Source: Chelydra serpentina (Eukaryota > Chordata > Testudines > Chelydridae). From it: a stretch of DNA of 64,000 nt. Position numbers and translations under genes: made by a program. Below the pieces are notes generated by a model. It was given only the letters and a program-made list of their open reading frames with translations, was not told where the DNA came from and did no database searches. Below are positions 13,403 through 26,912 of this stretch, piece after piece. Position 1 is the first letter of the stretch. Every line of letters starts with the position of its first letter. The stretch spans positions 9,610,001 through 9,674,000 of the forward strand of contig JBAIAC010000018.1 in the NCBI GenBank assembly GCA_037349315.1, in the 5' to 3' direction.

Positions 13403-16095
13403 TTATTACAAAGAAATATATGCAAATAGATCACTCATTAAACTGTATTCTTCATTCATTTGGTGAGTAAAAATTATGCTTAAGCTTTAGAGACATGACT
13501 TAGCATGGTCATCTAAACCATTCTTTAGAACGAAGTCTAAAATTGTTTAACTTTTAAAAGCAACAAACCACTTTTTTTTTTTAAAGAGCAAATTCAAGGA
13601 ACAGGAAAGCTCTCTCCTCTAGCCCTTTGTTTCTAGTTTTAATATTTAATGAACATGTGATATTGTTTTAAGCCAGTCCTGATGGTCTTGTGAAGTTAAT
13701 ATTTAAAGCAGATGGCTGCTGTGCTTTAATAAGATGGTTACTATAGAAACACAGCACTGTGAAAGCAATACTTTCTGCAGTGCATGGTCTCCTCACTAAA
13801 CAACTTAAATGCCCTTGATCTATGTGAAGTGAGTGCATTCAGGACTAACATAGAAGGTAAAAGAAAGGTAGTATGCCTGTGCAGACTATTTATTTAACCT
13901 GGGACCAACTTACACCGAACTGGATAGTTAACATTTTTGTGGCTTACCGAGGAGCTGCTTGAAACTACACCAAATGTGAAAGGAGATAAGCAAAGGTAGT
14001 TTAGAAAAGAAACCCGCAAGAACCTTAGTTCTATGAGGAAGTTTTCCTCAAAAATCCACAGGAAACATGGACAACTTTAAATGATCTTATATTAGAGATG
14101 GGTTGGAACCTAAATAAATGAATAATCCAGACACCATGAGCTCTTAAGAGTTTTCAGATCCAGTGTTTAGATGTGTAGCTATGAAACTGTGGTGCCTGTG
14201 TCCTTTTATCGCACTGTTGTATATCTAAAGAACTTTGCCTATCAACACAGAGTGCAACCACCATATTCTCTGAATAGTTGCAGCCTGTTACACAGGGATA
14301 TACACTGCGCTCTCAAGGAGACTTTGGTTTCATTTTTTCTTGTTTTTCTTCATCTAGAATAAAAGCAAATTCAGACTGAACGCACCTGCCTTCCGCTATG
14401 TGTAGAAAAATATCAGCACTCTTGGTGCTTTATTCCATTTTTCATATTAATATGTTGTGCTTACTGGTTTGACTTCCCTTTTGGAGAATTAAAAAAAAAA
14501 TGTTGCTGAGTTTTTACAGCTGTCTCACTCTCTTTAAGTATCCCAGTAAATAAAAAATGAAGAGAAGTCCCAATGTATTAGTTCTGTAATAGAAACAGCA
14601 GGTCTTTTTTTGGGTTGATGGGGAGCTCTCTGGTACCAAACCACACAGAAAAGTTACATCCTCATCTGGATGTGAGCAAACTTTTCTGGCTGTCTAGAGG
14701 ATTGAAAAGTTGGGTGTCAGTCGCACACGGTTGTAGTGCAGGAAATGAGGGTTCTATGAAAGATCCCTCTTTCATAGAAAGAGTGATGAGAGGAAGGGAA
14801 GAAAGAATCAGAAGTCCATTGTAAGTATATATATAAAAAAGGTACTTTAATTTTAAGATCCCAAAAGAAATACATGAATCTGACTTACAAAGGTCCAGCA
14901 ACAATTAAAAGAAATTGACACCCTTTCATAAAACCTAGGCATCTTGCTAAAACTCATGAGCTGAGGTCTAATCTGCAATAAATCCTGACCTACACTGAAT
15001 AAAGGTTCCTAGCGACTCGCAGACCAGTTTTGCAATACTTTTGCTCCACCCCTTGTAGGTTTTAACCAATGGGTCCCCCCCACTCCTATCTCACCCGTTT
15101 GTCCTATTTGTGTTTATTTTCCCTTTTCCCCATTAAAAACACTTTCTCTTGCTTTACTTAGTCTTCAGGGTATGGACTGTCTGTAGTCTGTCTCGCACAG
15201 TGTTGAGCACATTGTCACTTATGAGATACCTAATTACTATGACTATTTCCCCACCTTTAAATTCACGCATTTAATTAATTTTTTCTGTATGACAATATCT
15301 CATTCCTTTATGGATTCCTGTTAGAACATAAAAAAAAGTTAGGGAGAAGAAAAACGTGTGTGCCCCAAAATGCCTTTTCTTTTTGAGCCTGATCTGAATC
15401 CCACCTTCCTGCTTTATCATTATCCTCAACTTCTGTCACCGGAGACAAATCAAAGTGTTTCTTGGCCACACTTATATTCCTTGTTTTAATCAATTTATTT
15501 GGTAACTTTATTTCATACACACTATTATGGAGTCCTGACTCCATTACCTATTTATACTGCATTTTAGATTAAATATCCCTCATCAGTTCAGTAAGATTCT
15601 CTCTGTGGTACAGGGAGCAATGCTGCACACAGTTTTCCAGATGACGTTTAACAAGTGCCACATGAAGTAATGGCATCACCCTTCTTGTTTATACAGTATC
15701 CCTCTGCTAAGACAACCAAATAAATAAATAAGAAGCAAACCAGAGAGTTGTTTATACTTCAGAAATGCAACTGATATGGAAAAAATCATTGAAACTAACT
15801 CCAAATCCTTATCGTGCTTAGTGTGTTCCATAGAACATGCACATTTTCTGGACTAGTTAACTTGCCATGAGACTGACATAGTTTTGTCTCTTCTTCCCCT
15901 CACCCCCAATATAACATGTCTGTTTTTGTAACAGGAATATTTTTATCCATGACTGATAGCATGAAGCTGTGCTCAGGGTAGCTGTATTATAGGCTATTTT
16001 AGGTAATTACATGGCAGCTCTCAAGAAAGAAGGCTTCATACTGGGCAAAGCTCAACAGGAGAAATCAGTCCCTAGTATCCTATCATAAGGAGTTT
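13403..16095. other. Intronic DNA; possible conserved non-coding block near 13640-13800
   Basis: Repeat-free. The 13640-13800 part has the balanced, non-repetitive look of a conserved non-coding element, but this cannot be judged without an alignment. Confidence 0.4.
14144..14165 (+). repeat. Unclassified dispersed repeat, fragment
   Basis: This 22-base block is identical to 5324-5345. Sequence to the right departs at once from the other copies. Confidence 0.5.
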
Positions 16096-16345
16096 TGGGA
16101 GACCATGTGGTCCAGTGGATAGCCCACTGGGTTCTATTTCAGACTGTGCCACTGAACTACCGTGATCATGCCACATCTCTGTGCCTGTGGTTCCCCACCT
16201 GGCCTCTGTCTGCTTGTCAATTTAGAATTGTAGTCCCTACTCTGAAGAATTTCTCTCTCAATATACATTTGTTCAATGCCCTATTTCAGCTAGTGCTCAG
16301 TTATGCTAGGCGGTGTGCGACCATGTAGTAAAATAACAATTCCTG
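16096..16345 (+). repeat. MIR-like tRNA-derived SINE and adjoining ancient repeat
   Basis: GTGGTCCAGTGGATAG resembles an A box, GGTTCTATTTC a B box, and GTGCCACTGAACTA..CTCTGTGCCTGTGGTTCCCC a MIR-type core. From about 16290 it continues with TGCTAGGCGGTGTGCGACC..TTCCTGCCCCCC, an ancient repeat also seen near 3455 and 37670. Confidence 0.5.
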
Positions 16346-19300
16346 CCCCCCAGGAGTTTAAAATAGGCTTTATGGAAAAATACAACAGGTAGATGAATCA
16401 AACTGATGGCAGGAGCATGAGATAGTGAAAAAAACAAATTTGGCATGGTATGCAGTAGTCACATGCTGCTTGTTGTAATATAAATGGTCATTCACAATCG
16501 CATAAGCAATAATGTAAATGTACAGTGATGACTGCTGGCAAGTAAGGACTACATTATTGGTTCCAAAAGTGCCATGATATCGTTACTGGCATTCTATACT
16601 CCACCTTTACAATAAGCAATATACATCCAATACAGTTTTCAAAGCAAATTGATACTGAGTGACATTCAACCCAGTTCAGAGGACTATCCACAAGGCCTAT
16701 CCAATACTTAAGTCTCATTAAGCTATGATAATGATACTTAAGTGCATAATCTTGTGCTGACTGTCTGCACTTGGGGGATATTTCATCCTTTGTGCACATT
16801 TTTGGTGTAAAAATTGATTTTAAAAAAATCTAATTTTTAGAACTGTGCGTAGCCTAATTGAAATTACATAGCAAGGCAGGCAGGATTTAGCCTTGTATTC
16901 ATTGCTTGAGAAAAGTGTGAATATCAAGTCCTTAAATATGAACTGACATCGAACACACAGTGCTTGGTATGTTTACTAAAGCTGGTAGCCACTAGAGGCT
17001 GAGAGATAGAGGTCATCTTGCAAATTTAAAAGAATGACTTTTATGAGGGTTCCCAAAGATCTGTATTCCAGAAAAAGGATTCCCCTTTGTGTCGAGAACA
17101 AAGGCCTGAAGTGATAGCTGGGAAGTTATGACATCATAAGGACCATACCACAACACATTTCTTGACATCTTTGAGGAGCATGAGTGTATCTCCTGTGAGC
17201 AATGTTCTAAATTACAGGTGTTGAATTTTAAAAGTGTGTGTTGACATGTACACATTTCTCACAAGGGATGAAACTGCATGAAAGGACTCGCTCTCTCTCT
17301 TCTTTTTTTTAAATATTAAGAAAAGCAATCCTCTTAAAACACTAAGAAAATATGTGGTGCTTTCTTGGGCCCGACCCAAAGCCCATTGAAATAATGGGAC
17401 GACTCATTGACTTCAGCAGGCTTCAGATTAAGCCCTTAGATTCTCATTCAGCAAGCATGTGAATTGTCCCATCCATTTTTTTTTTAGTTAGATACTCAAA
17501 TGCTTATAGCTAAGCATGTGTTTTAGGTATCTTGCCGACTTGAAGCCTTAGTAAGTAAAGTGTATGCATGGCACCAAGCATGCTACTCACTGAATCAAGG
17601 CTTCTGGTAATGCATATTTAAGGAGAAAAAAATCCCTTAATGCCAAAACCAGTTTATTTCTCCCAGCCCTCTCAGATTTTGCCTCTGCTCATATTCTGGC
17701 AATGTGCGCTGCTATGCGGTATGTCATTTAGTAATATTACCATTTATCTGATAGGGCCAAATAGCGAGATGTTTCTGTATGACTCTTGTGAGCCAAAGTT
17801 TAAAAGCTTCTTCTCTTCCCCACCTCCCCCCAATCCATATCCCTTCAGGGAACCAGCGATATGAACAAGAATACTCAACAGTCTCCCAAGAATACAGTTT
17901 TTGTTCTGAGTGGAAAGTTGGCTCGTGCACATCAATTCCATGTTACAAAGAATAACATTCACTTACGTTTAACTTTTGAAAGGAATAGAAAAATAAAATT
18001 GCTATATTTGCAATGTGCTATTTACCCAAGTGGCAACTGTCAGGATAAACTTTTTAAAGCAAAATGAGAGAAAGTTGCCTGAGTAGGATGATGGGAGAGT
18101 AGTTTCAAGAGGGAGAAGGAGAGGAAGTCTTACTACTAAAGATAAAATTGACTTGCTGCCATGATGTGCAGTATGTGGGGGCGAGGACTGTGTTCAGTAG
18201 TAGCACATATTTTTCCTATATAGTTAGTCATGGACCAAATCCAGACTTAAGCAGGCCAAGTTGCTCCTCTTACACTAAGGCTGAATTCAGCCCTTGTGAA
18301 TGTGTTAACAACCCACTGAATTTTTTAGTCTTCAGAATATATGCTATTTTTTATATATATTTAAGTAAACTTGAATCATAGGTTTTAAAATGTGCTATTG
18401 TTTTTGGCATTGAAGCAATCATCTTGCGTCATCTAATGTCCAATACTATATTGATAAGCCAGGCAAGTGGCTGAAATAGCAGTTGATTCAAAGTAAATAA
18501 ATACGGTTGTTTTTATTTTTTTTACATCTTGCCCTTCATTCAGCATTGTCCTAATAGGGTTATCTTTAGGAAAAGATTAGATTGGCTTTTTGCTGTGGTG
18601 CTCTAGAGTCATAACTCTTCCACTCATCCTAATTAGACATGATTAGAAAGGTCAGTAAATTATTAGCATAAACCTCTAGAAAAGAACAGTTGGGAAAGTA
18701 GAAGTAGAAACAGCATGGGGAACTGAAAGATACAGGACCATAATTATTCAGAGCTGTACAAATGGTAAAACTTGTTTCCCGCAGATGTTTTAAATTAAGC
18801 ATCTAAATAAAAGCAGCCTTTAATATGGATTTGGATACCTAGCTTTAGGCACAAAGGTTTTGCCTGATTTCTTAGAGAAACTGGGTCTCAGTCTGGAATT
18901 ACACCAGTATAAATCTGAGAACAGAGACTTCACTGGAGTTACTCCTAACCAACACTGGAGTTGTTGACTTAAGAATCAGGCCAGCCATCTTTGCATACTG
19001 TGCAATGCAGTTTTTTTCAAACATGGTGAAACCAAAAATGCCAGCTATACCGTATCCAAAATGTACACCTTAGAATATACTATAGGCTGAAAGTGAACAT
19101 AGTCCTTCCTTCCTGAGGGTTTTTTGCATGCTCGATAGTAATACTGTTTGTTCAAGATGTCTCTTTTTAGTTACATCTGTAAAATATGAGTGAATGCTCA
19201 AGCTTATGAAAGTAACTAATAGAATTCCCCTCTCTCTACCTACAATTCAGGTCAATCAGGCAGCTGCCCTGTGAATTTGCTTATGCTTTTGCTGGTCTTG

Positions 19301-19492
19301 ACCTGGAGATATCTGCTTCTCTAGGGATGAGAGGTAGTTATTCTCACACCAACTCCGTCATGTCCATTGCCTGAGCAGAGATGGATGATGGTATCTAACT
19401 GCAAAATTACATGTGGTAGTTTGGTGATGGGAACTGAGCTAGGATTACCAAATTCATTTAATTTAGGACTTTAAATTACACTTGATTTCTGG
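16346..19492. other. Intronic DNA, no gene seen
   Basis: Unique sequence with two faint ancient-repeat matches: ATTGACTTCAGCAGGCTTCAG near 17406 and ACACCAGTATAAATCTGAG near 18901. Short frames here lack any family features. Confidence 0.5.
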
Positions 19493-19500
19493 TCCTAGGG

Positions 19501-20116
19501 CAGGCCTGCACAACTCGTAAAGCGGCGAGGGCCATTTTACTCTAAAGAAAACAGCTGAGGGCCGAAACCCCCTGGCCCCGCAGAAACATGCCCCCCCTCA
19601 GCGGCGCCCACCCCGCGGAAACAACCCCTCCTTCCCCAGCGCTGGGGTGTGGAAGCCTGTAGAGGGGGAAATAAACAGCGCACATAGGGTGACCAGATCA
19701 CAGCAGTAAAATAGGACCCACCCCCTCCCCGCTCGGCCCCACCATCACACCCCTCTTTACCCCCCCCCCAGGGGTTACTATATTACTGCACACAACAGTC
19801 AATCAATGCAGTTGTAGATAAATCTCTGCATTATGCATTTTTGTATAACTTTTATATGACTTTGTATTGAACCTTGGTAATATGTTATAGCAGGCCCCTA
19901 AGGTAGTATAATTAAGGTAAAAGAAAAATGTCTTTTTGCTAGAAGTAGAATAAGATCTTCCCCCCACTTTGTATTCAATTGCCCTGTTGAATGAATGAGG
20001 TGTGAATGAGGAAGGTGTGGAAGGCAGGCACCTCCAGACAGCTGCAACCCTTGCCTACTCACCTCCCCCGCGGGCCGCACAGTGAGCCCACGCAGGCCGC
20101 ATGTTGTGCAGGCCTG
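19501..20116. mobile_element. hAT-like element (CAGGCCTGCACAAC ends) with a nested insertion
   Basis: The terminal inverted repeats CAGGCCTGCACAAC and GTTGTGCAGGCCTG are perfect, and TCCTAGGG flanks both sides (19493-19500, 20117-20124). Aligned with the 275-bp sister copy at 30062, it has about 367 extra bases at about 19684-20051. The extra DNA begins with AGGGTGACCAGA (the end of the element family at 61955) and continues as AT-rich DNA that looks LTR-like but is not classified. Confidence 0.85.
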
Positions 20117-20124
20117 TCCTAGGG

Positions 20125-22271
20125 TGAAAGGAGAATGCTTTATCCGCTAATCCAACCAGACCTACTCTTGGAGGATATCGGAATTGTGATAAGCCCTTCC
20201 TGGTTGTGTTTGGGGTGGAAGGTGTTAAAATAAGGGCATTTCCTTCTTCAGGAAAAGGGTGCTTGAAACAGAAAGTTATTTTTAGTCTCTGTAGACTATA
20301 AGAGTTGATATATGCAGCCTCTGACCTGCCTGCTGATAACGCATTACCTCATTTGCAGCACCAGTGGTGGTGTGCATGCCTCTGTCCTTGCTTGAACCTG
20401 ACAGGCAGAACCACGTACAGTTGTCATGGTATTGTTTAGAGGATTGAACTACAGCCAAGGTCATTTTTATTTATGGTAACCCACTAACAAAATCTGAGCA
20501 CCAAGTATCAGCATTAAACAACAGTGGGACAGTTACACCATTGTATTCCCAGCGTAACACTTTTGAAAAGCCATGAGTTACTCCAGTTTTCAGACAGGTG
20601 TAAAAGAGATCAGATTCTAGTGCAGTCATACAGGAACGCTGGGCCAGATCTTAGCTGGTGTAAATCTATTAATTGATGGCGCTATGCTGACTTACACCAG
20701 CTGAAGATCTGGCTGATTATCTTCATTTCTCACAAAATTGCCAGAAACTCCCGGCCAAGGCAAACAGGATGCTCACTGTGAGCGATCTCAGACTTCCTAG
20801 GAAGCTAGATATGAATTGGCACCTGACTATTGACTAGTCTTTTTCTCTGTTATATAGAACTTTAACTATGGCCAGGACAGCCATGCATCCATCGGCGTGG
20901 TCAGACAAGCAACCATCTTCAGAGATGGCACAATTGCCTCTCTATATGAATTAGCTAATTATACAGGCACTGTATAAAACTGATTGGCTCTTTTGATGGA
21001 AAAGTTCCAGCCAATGCGTCATTTCTGTGACATGCTCCATATCCACTGGCTGAAAGCCCTAGTCAGCTCTTCAGCTAGGTTTTTCAGCCAACTGACAGTG
21101 CAGTGACCTTACATTGACACAGATTTAGTTCCACTGATGATGGAGGAGAACCGTATTTGCTTGTTGATTATTTTGAATAAGAAAGCCACATGACCACTAC
21201 ACAACTAATCTATTCTATAAATTCTCCTAAACTGTCTTCATTAGATTTGGAAATCTTATTGCCTTCAGTTATTACAGGCATTTGTATCATGCCCATCATG
21301 GTAAAATATCTGGTCACTCAGCACTTGGCTTACAATGAGGCGAGAACGACCACCAGGTACAGGGAGTGAATAATTCACAACTCCCTTAGTGCCACAACTT
21401 TAAAAGGATAGAGACAAGGAGGTCTTTAATATCTTTATGGTCTCCTTTCTTTACTGCAAACTTGGTTTCACCTTTTCCTTCCTCTGCTCTCATCCTGCAG
21501 AGTGAAAAGGATCTCTGCTTTATTTCAAAACCAGGCTTCATAGGCTGTTGCCTCTACTGTATCTGTAACCTCTTTTCTTTTAAAATCTAACCTTCCTTGT
21601 TTCATATTCTCATTCATCCACTTCGCCCCCTTTCAGATCCCTTCTTTTGATCTTTCTTTCTTTTTTCTGTGCCCAAAGAAGGCCTCACATCTGATTTCTC
21701 TAATCTAATTAAGACCTGCATTTATATCTGGAAATGTACAACTCCCTCCCCCTTCTTAATTCATTGCAGTCTGTTTGCTGCTATAGCACTAGGTTTGATT
21801 GTGGATTTCCCTCCCCAGTCTTCCACTCTGTGTTTTGTGCTCCAGTATCTACCCTGTTTCCCATCACAGCCTTCATTTTTTAATCTTCAATTCCTGTCAT
21901 CAAATTTTGCAACCAACTTTTTTCCAAAGGTGGTCAAATTAGAATAATTCCCTCTGTAGATTGTTAACATACTCCCAACTTCCTTTCCCTTTTTGGCTTT
22001 GAGAACCTCATGTCTTTCACTTTAAAGCTTTTTAAATGTTTCTCTGAGATAACCCATGATTACAATAATAAAATTCATACAAAAACAACTGTGTGTGAAT
22101 GAAACCACATGAACTCAGGATATATTTCTAAAATGCACTACTCTGGATCACTGCATTGCTCCTGTCAGCAATGCTGCCATTGTACAACCAAACAATTCTG
22201 TTCTTTGGTTTCAGTTATAGTTACAGTTGCTAATGCTAATGCTAGTGTAGACATACCCTAAAAGTTTCTCT
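20125..22271. other. Intronic DNA, no gene seen
   Basis: An ancient-repeat trace at 20640-20712 with mutually complementary arms (CCAGATCTTAGCTGGTGTAA / TTACACCAGCTGAAGATCTGG) and a solitary MITE end at 22244-22260. The remainder is unique. Confidence 0.5.
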
Positions 22272-22279
22272 CCTTACAA

Positions 22280-22595
22280 CAAGGGTCGGCAACCTTTCAG
22301 AAGTGGTGTGCCACATCTTCATTTATTCACTCGAATTTAAAATTTCGCATGCCAGTAATACATTTTAACGTTTTTAGGTCTCTTTCTATAAGTCTATAAT
22401 ATATAACTAAACTATTATTGTATGTAAAGTAAATAAGGTTTTTAAAATGTTTAAGAAGCTTCATTTAAAATTAAATTTAAAATACAAAGAGCCCCCCCCC
22501 CCCGACCGGTGGCCAGGACCCGGGCAGTGTGAGTGCCACTGAAAATCAGCTCGCATGCCATCTTTGGCACGCGTTCCATAGGTTGCCTACCCCTG
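22280..22595. mobile_element. hAT-like element (CAGGGGTCGGCAACC ends)
   Basis: The left end CAAGGGTCGGCAACCT and right end AGGTTGCCTACCCCTG are inverted repeats of the CAGGGGT..CGGCAACC type. CCTTACAA at 22272-22279 and 22596-22603 is a perfect 8-bp target duplication. The 316-bp interior is AT-rich with a run of C and no transposase. Confidence 0.9.
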
Positions 22596-24989
22596 CCTTA
22601 CAACAACAGGAATACAGTCAACGCAAATTACCACCTCTGTCACAAAGCAACCTATTGGTTTTCATTCCTTAGATCTGTCAGTCACAAAGGATAAGTTGTC
22701 CCTGGCTCAGAAAGGCTTGTTTGTATGTGTTGTCTTCCCCACCCCCCATCTCACTGTACCCAAAGATTAGGGCCCTCCATTACATTGTTACCATTGTGAC
22801 ATTTGAAGAAGCAGCAGCAGCTATGAAGTTACACTGCCTTTAACAAACCTACTTACAACCTTAATCCCCCTCTGTTTCACAAAGTCAAGAAGTCTCTGGA
22901 AGAACTAGCTAGCTTTGCACTTAATTACAACTTTCTCTGTGTTTCTCTCCCCTCCCTCCAAATCCTCCCTTCAAACATCATTCCCATATTTTGCCTTGTC
23001 TGCTCTCCTCTCCTTTTCTATTGCTTGAAGAAAAAAAATCACAGTTGTGGCATTGCCTCTTGGATAGTTTTCTACTTTTGGTATGTCTCTTAACCCTTTA
23101 ATTCCAGGAAGGCTAGTGTTCTCTGACTTTATCATTCATACCACTACCAAGGGATGTTACTACCATTTTTCTATGACTCACCCTTGTTTTAACTAGAAAA
23201 CCATTTAAAAAGGACATCAATTGTTGGATGATTATTTATCGGTTACATTCTTAAAAAATAAATAATTTAATAAAAAATTAAACACTTAAAGTTATTGTAA
23301 GTAGCTCCTGTGCATACACAGTATGGTTTTTTAAAAACATTTCTAGCACTCAGATTACTTGTGCATGTTCAGTACCCATATTAATTCAGTGCATTGCATT
23401 GGCTTTGAGAGAGTTGGTGATTGGGTTAGTGAGCAAGAGCGATAAAGTTCTCTAAGTGATCTTTGATGCTATAGACTTGTGGCAGCTCCGAAGGGAACCA
23501 TCAAAGTCTATTGGTTTATTGATTCACTGACTGTCTAAATGGACAGTGATACAAATACAATACACAGTAATGGCTCCATTCTTTTGAAGAGCTGATTTTT
23601 ACAATAACCCACTAATTGCAGAATTACCTGATTCAGGGTATAGAGCTGCTACCTTTAAAAAAAAAAATCTTGATTAGGTATTTATCCAATAGAAACTACA
23701 AAACAACTGGGCAATTGAGGAAGTCTCAAAACATGCAATTTTTATAGAGTATTGTACCACCATAACAAGCGGTAACATTTCATTCTAAATAACGATAACG
23801 TGATTTAAGACTACTATAGCAAGAAACAAAATCCATCGTGACTGAAAAATCCAGGGCAATAGTCTCACTAATAAAACTTCACACGTTATTAGCCCCATTT
23901 ATCCTGAAGAATTTCAGGGTGTTTTACACATTTTGTATAAATATAGAGAAAACACACACAATTTGAGGGTTACTTTTTCCCAGGACAGAAATGCAGTCAC
24001 TTCTGAGTTGGAACATGACCATGGTTTTGTGTAGTGTGGAAATGAACAGTAATTCATTATGCTGACCTTACTGTGGCGTGGGCCCAGTACTGGCACCAAG
24101 GGAAGATAACCCCACCTTGAACAAAATATTAGACCCACTTCCTGCAGCACCTGGCTTTTTTTCTCCTGAATTAGTTTGACCGTGCTCCACCTGGAAAAAT
24201 GAATATCACAGCTCAAAGTGGTATGGCTGCTGCCTTTTTCTTTTTAACAGTTTGACCTAAGTTTGGAGCTGGTTGACATTTTTCATCCGAAATATTTTTT
24301 CACTGGAAAATGCAGACTTGGGCTGACTGAAACATTTTGTGAATTCGTGTCTATTTAGGTTAATTGGTTTGGTTAAAGAAAAAAATTGAAACTGTTGAAA
24401 TAATTTAATTGTGACTGTCCTAAATGAGTGTTTGAAGGGAGGAAAAAAAATCTACCTGAAGTCCAGGGGCAAGTAATGGAGGTGCAGCACAGTCCTATTA
24501 TAGCTACTGTTCCAGATCATAGGCTAGAATAAAGGCTGCTGCCTTTCCGTACCCCACATGCAGGGGTTCCTGGCTACAGGGTTGGCATAAGAGTGGGTCC
24601 AATGCTCCCTTTTCTCAGCATATTCCTCTCTGGTGACCTGTTCAGACCACCTCTCTGGCATGTGGAAGTGCACAGGCCTTCCTCTGAAAAGTGCAGTCTC
24701 CAACCCTGCCAATTGAGGCTTCCGCAATGAGCAAATTCATCTTCTCTGCACAGCATGCTAGTTAGTGTATACTTGTTAAAAGATTTCAATGTAATGGGAT
24801 ATGGAGCAGGCACAGGGCCTGATCTCACTTATAACAGTTCTACATCCCGTGTGACTATGGAGTTACTCCTGATCTACACCAGAGTGAAATCATAATCAGT
24901 TCTGTAGCTCTTTATTGTACAGGACAAATATACCCACTATTGTACATATGTATATCTCTGAAGAGCCTCTCTGTTGCCCCATGATATCA

Positions 24990-25025
24990 GATTAATGAGG
25001 AAATTCTTGTTTTTCCTCATTAATC
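24990..25025. repeat. Perfect 14-bp hairpin with 8-base loop
   Basis: GATTAATGAGGAAA (24990-25003) is the exact complement of TTTCCTCATTAATC (25012-25025). It has no U-tract after it and no RNA-gene context, so it is a structural observation only. Confidence 0.85.
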
Positions 25026-26819
25026 AGTGACCATTTCAGGGTTCCTTTCTTCTGCATGTGATGGTTTTTCCCCATTACACAATCTAGTTATTTTTCATGA
25101 ATTAAAATTCCCATTTCTTACATGTTTCTGTGATTGCAGTATGATTATCTACGATGCAATTAAGAAGTATGTCCATTTGGAACTATTCATGCTTCTCAGG
25201 GGAATCATAATATGCAGTATACTTTTCATTCCCCTTCTGCAATGTATTCTAATTTCTAAAAGCAGTGATCTGAGGGGACAAACCCTTACTGTGTTGAACA
25301 AGAGAGTTCTAGGTGGCATTGGGGTAGATTCTCAGAACTCTCTTGACAACTTTCCCGTGACTTACAGAAAGATTCACTTTCTTCTAACACTGAAAAAGAA
25401 AGTTTTTATTATTCTAATTAACAGTTATTATCCTGGATTTCCTTTGTCTTTCTCACTTTCTGGGTAAAGCTTCTGTCTAGAACCCACACCCATTCCCTTG
25501 TTGCCTGGCTTCCTGTCCCAGTTTTAAAGAACCAGAACAAATCTTCACAGCAGTGTTAGCCAAAACAACTACAGTTGGGAAATAACGTTTTGTTTTTAAT
25601 TCAGCTGCAACTGCCCCTTAAGGGGTCCCTTCTTCACCCCTGTTCTTTCCTTTTGTTCACAAAGTAAACAAAGGGAAAATCTCTGTGTTCACAGCATTAC
25701 CTTTCCTGAAGAGAGGAAGAGGGATTGAAAGATATTTGCTTTTTACCCTGCTGTATACTGTTTGGTCATTTCATGAGCATTTGTGCAAGGACAGGCTCTG
25801 CTGGCAAGCAGCATTCTCAATTAACATTTCCCCGTGGGCAGAGTAGGTCAGCCAGGATCTCTGGCTTGCAAAGAGGTTTTTTTCCCCCTTGCTAGAGAGG
25901 GAGAGGAGGGGTTATGTGCAGTGGGTGTGTGAGGCCAGTGACCAGCTGTTCAGTAAACTCTGGCTTGGCTTCTTTAGAACTGGAGTGGGATTTCACCGTA
26001 GCTGTATGGAGCAGAAGCAGTGGCAGCCTGGGAACGCTGGCTAGAAGGAGCTTCCTGCTCAGAGCTCATGTTGTTGAAACAGGATGAGTTATGGACAAAT
26101 AGGTTTAGGAGGGAGGAAGGAAGGATTCAAGCCAGAATAGTGTGAATGTATCCCAGCTCAATGAGCTGAAATAGTTGGGTAGTGTTTGTCAGTGGCTGAT
26201 ACTTCTTTGCGAAAGCTAATGCGTCCACCAAGCCTCGGAGGGTTTCTCTCTCTCTTTTTAAAGGTTTCTTGAAAAAGAGGATGTTACTGCTTCTCACGAA
26301 AGAGTCGATGCTTCCAGGCTTCAAAACACAGGTTACTTTACTGTTAACAGGTTCCAGCTTTGTCTCTCACAGTGAAATGATGTTTTGCGTCACTTAAACT
26401 CCCAGAAGACCCCAGTGGCATATTTTCCCGCATGTTAATTGTAAGATAATGCAGAAGGTAGATTCTCTGCGTGATGGCTGTTAGTTTTTTAAACAAAAAA
26501 GAAAAAGAAGTGTGATGATGATTCAGTCAGGGACACAGGGAAATCTGCCTGGTGACCAACTTTCCAAAGAATCAGACTTTCTGAGATGATTACCCTGGAA
26601 GGGCTTTAACTAATATTAACAGGGCAGAGGAGGCACCTCAATGTGAAGTTTTCATCATTTTTTAATTCTTTGAACATACCCTCCTCCTCTCAGTTATGGC
26701 TCAAGTTTTCACCAGCATCATTCCCTGCCTCAACTCCATCACCCCAAAAAAAAAAGTTATCCCCGAAATCATCTGTGTGCTAGTGGGACATAATAGTCTA
26801 CTTTGAAAACTTTTATAGA

Positions 26820-26912
26820 AATGCAAATGATCTCAAAGTAACTAACAAACATGATTTTCCCAGCACCCCGATGAGATACTTTGTATCCCAATTTTACAGA
26901 TGGTAAAACTGA
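26820..26912 (-). repeat. MIR-like SINE fragment, possibly continued at 27110-27160
   Basis: CAATTTTACAGATGGTAAAACTGAGG is the reverse-strand signature of the MIR 3' core. TGTGACCTGCACAAGTCACTTAAGT at about 27115 looks like the next piece of the same repeat, which would make the intervening 200 bases a later insertion. Confidence 0.45.

Noticed and set aside
25027..25467. 146-residue open frame on the + strand
   Set aside because: Hydrophobic because the DNA is T-rich; it begins at a GTG, has no family resemblance, no promoter and no splice context.
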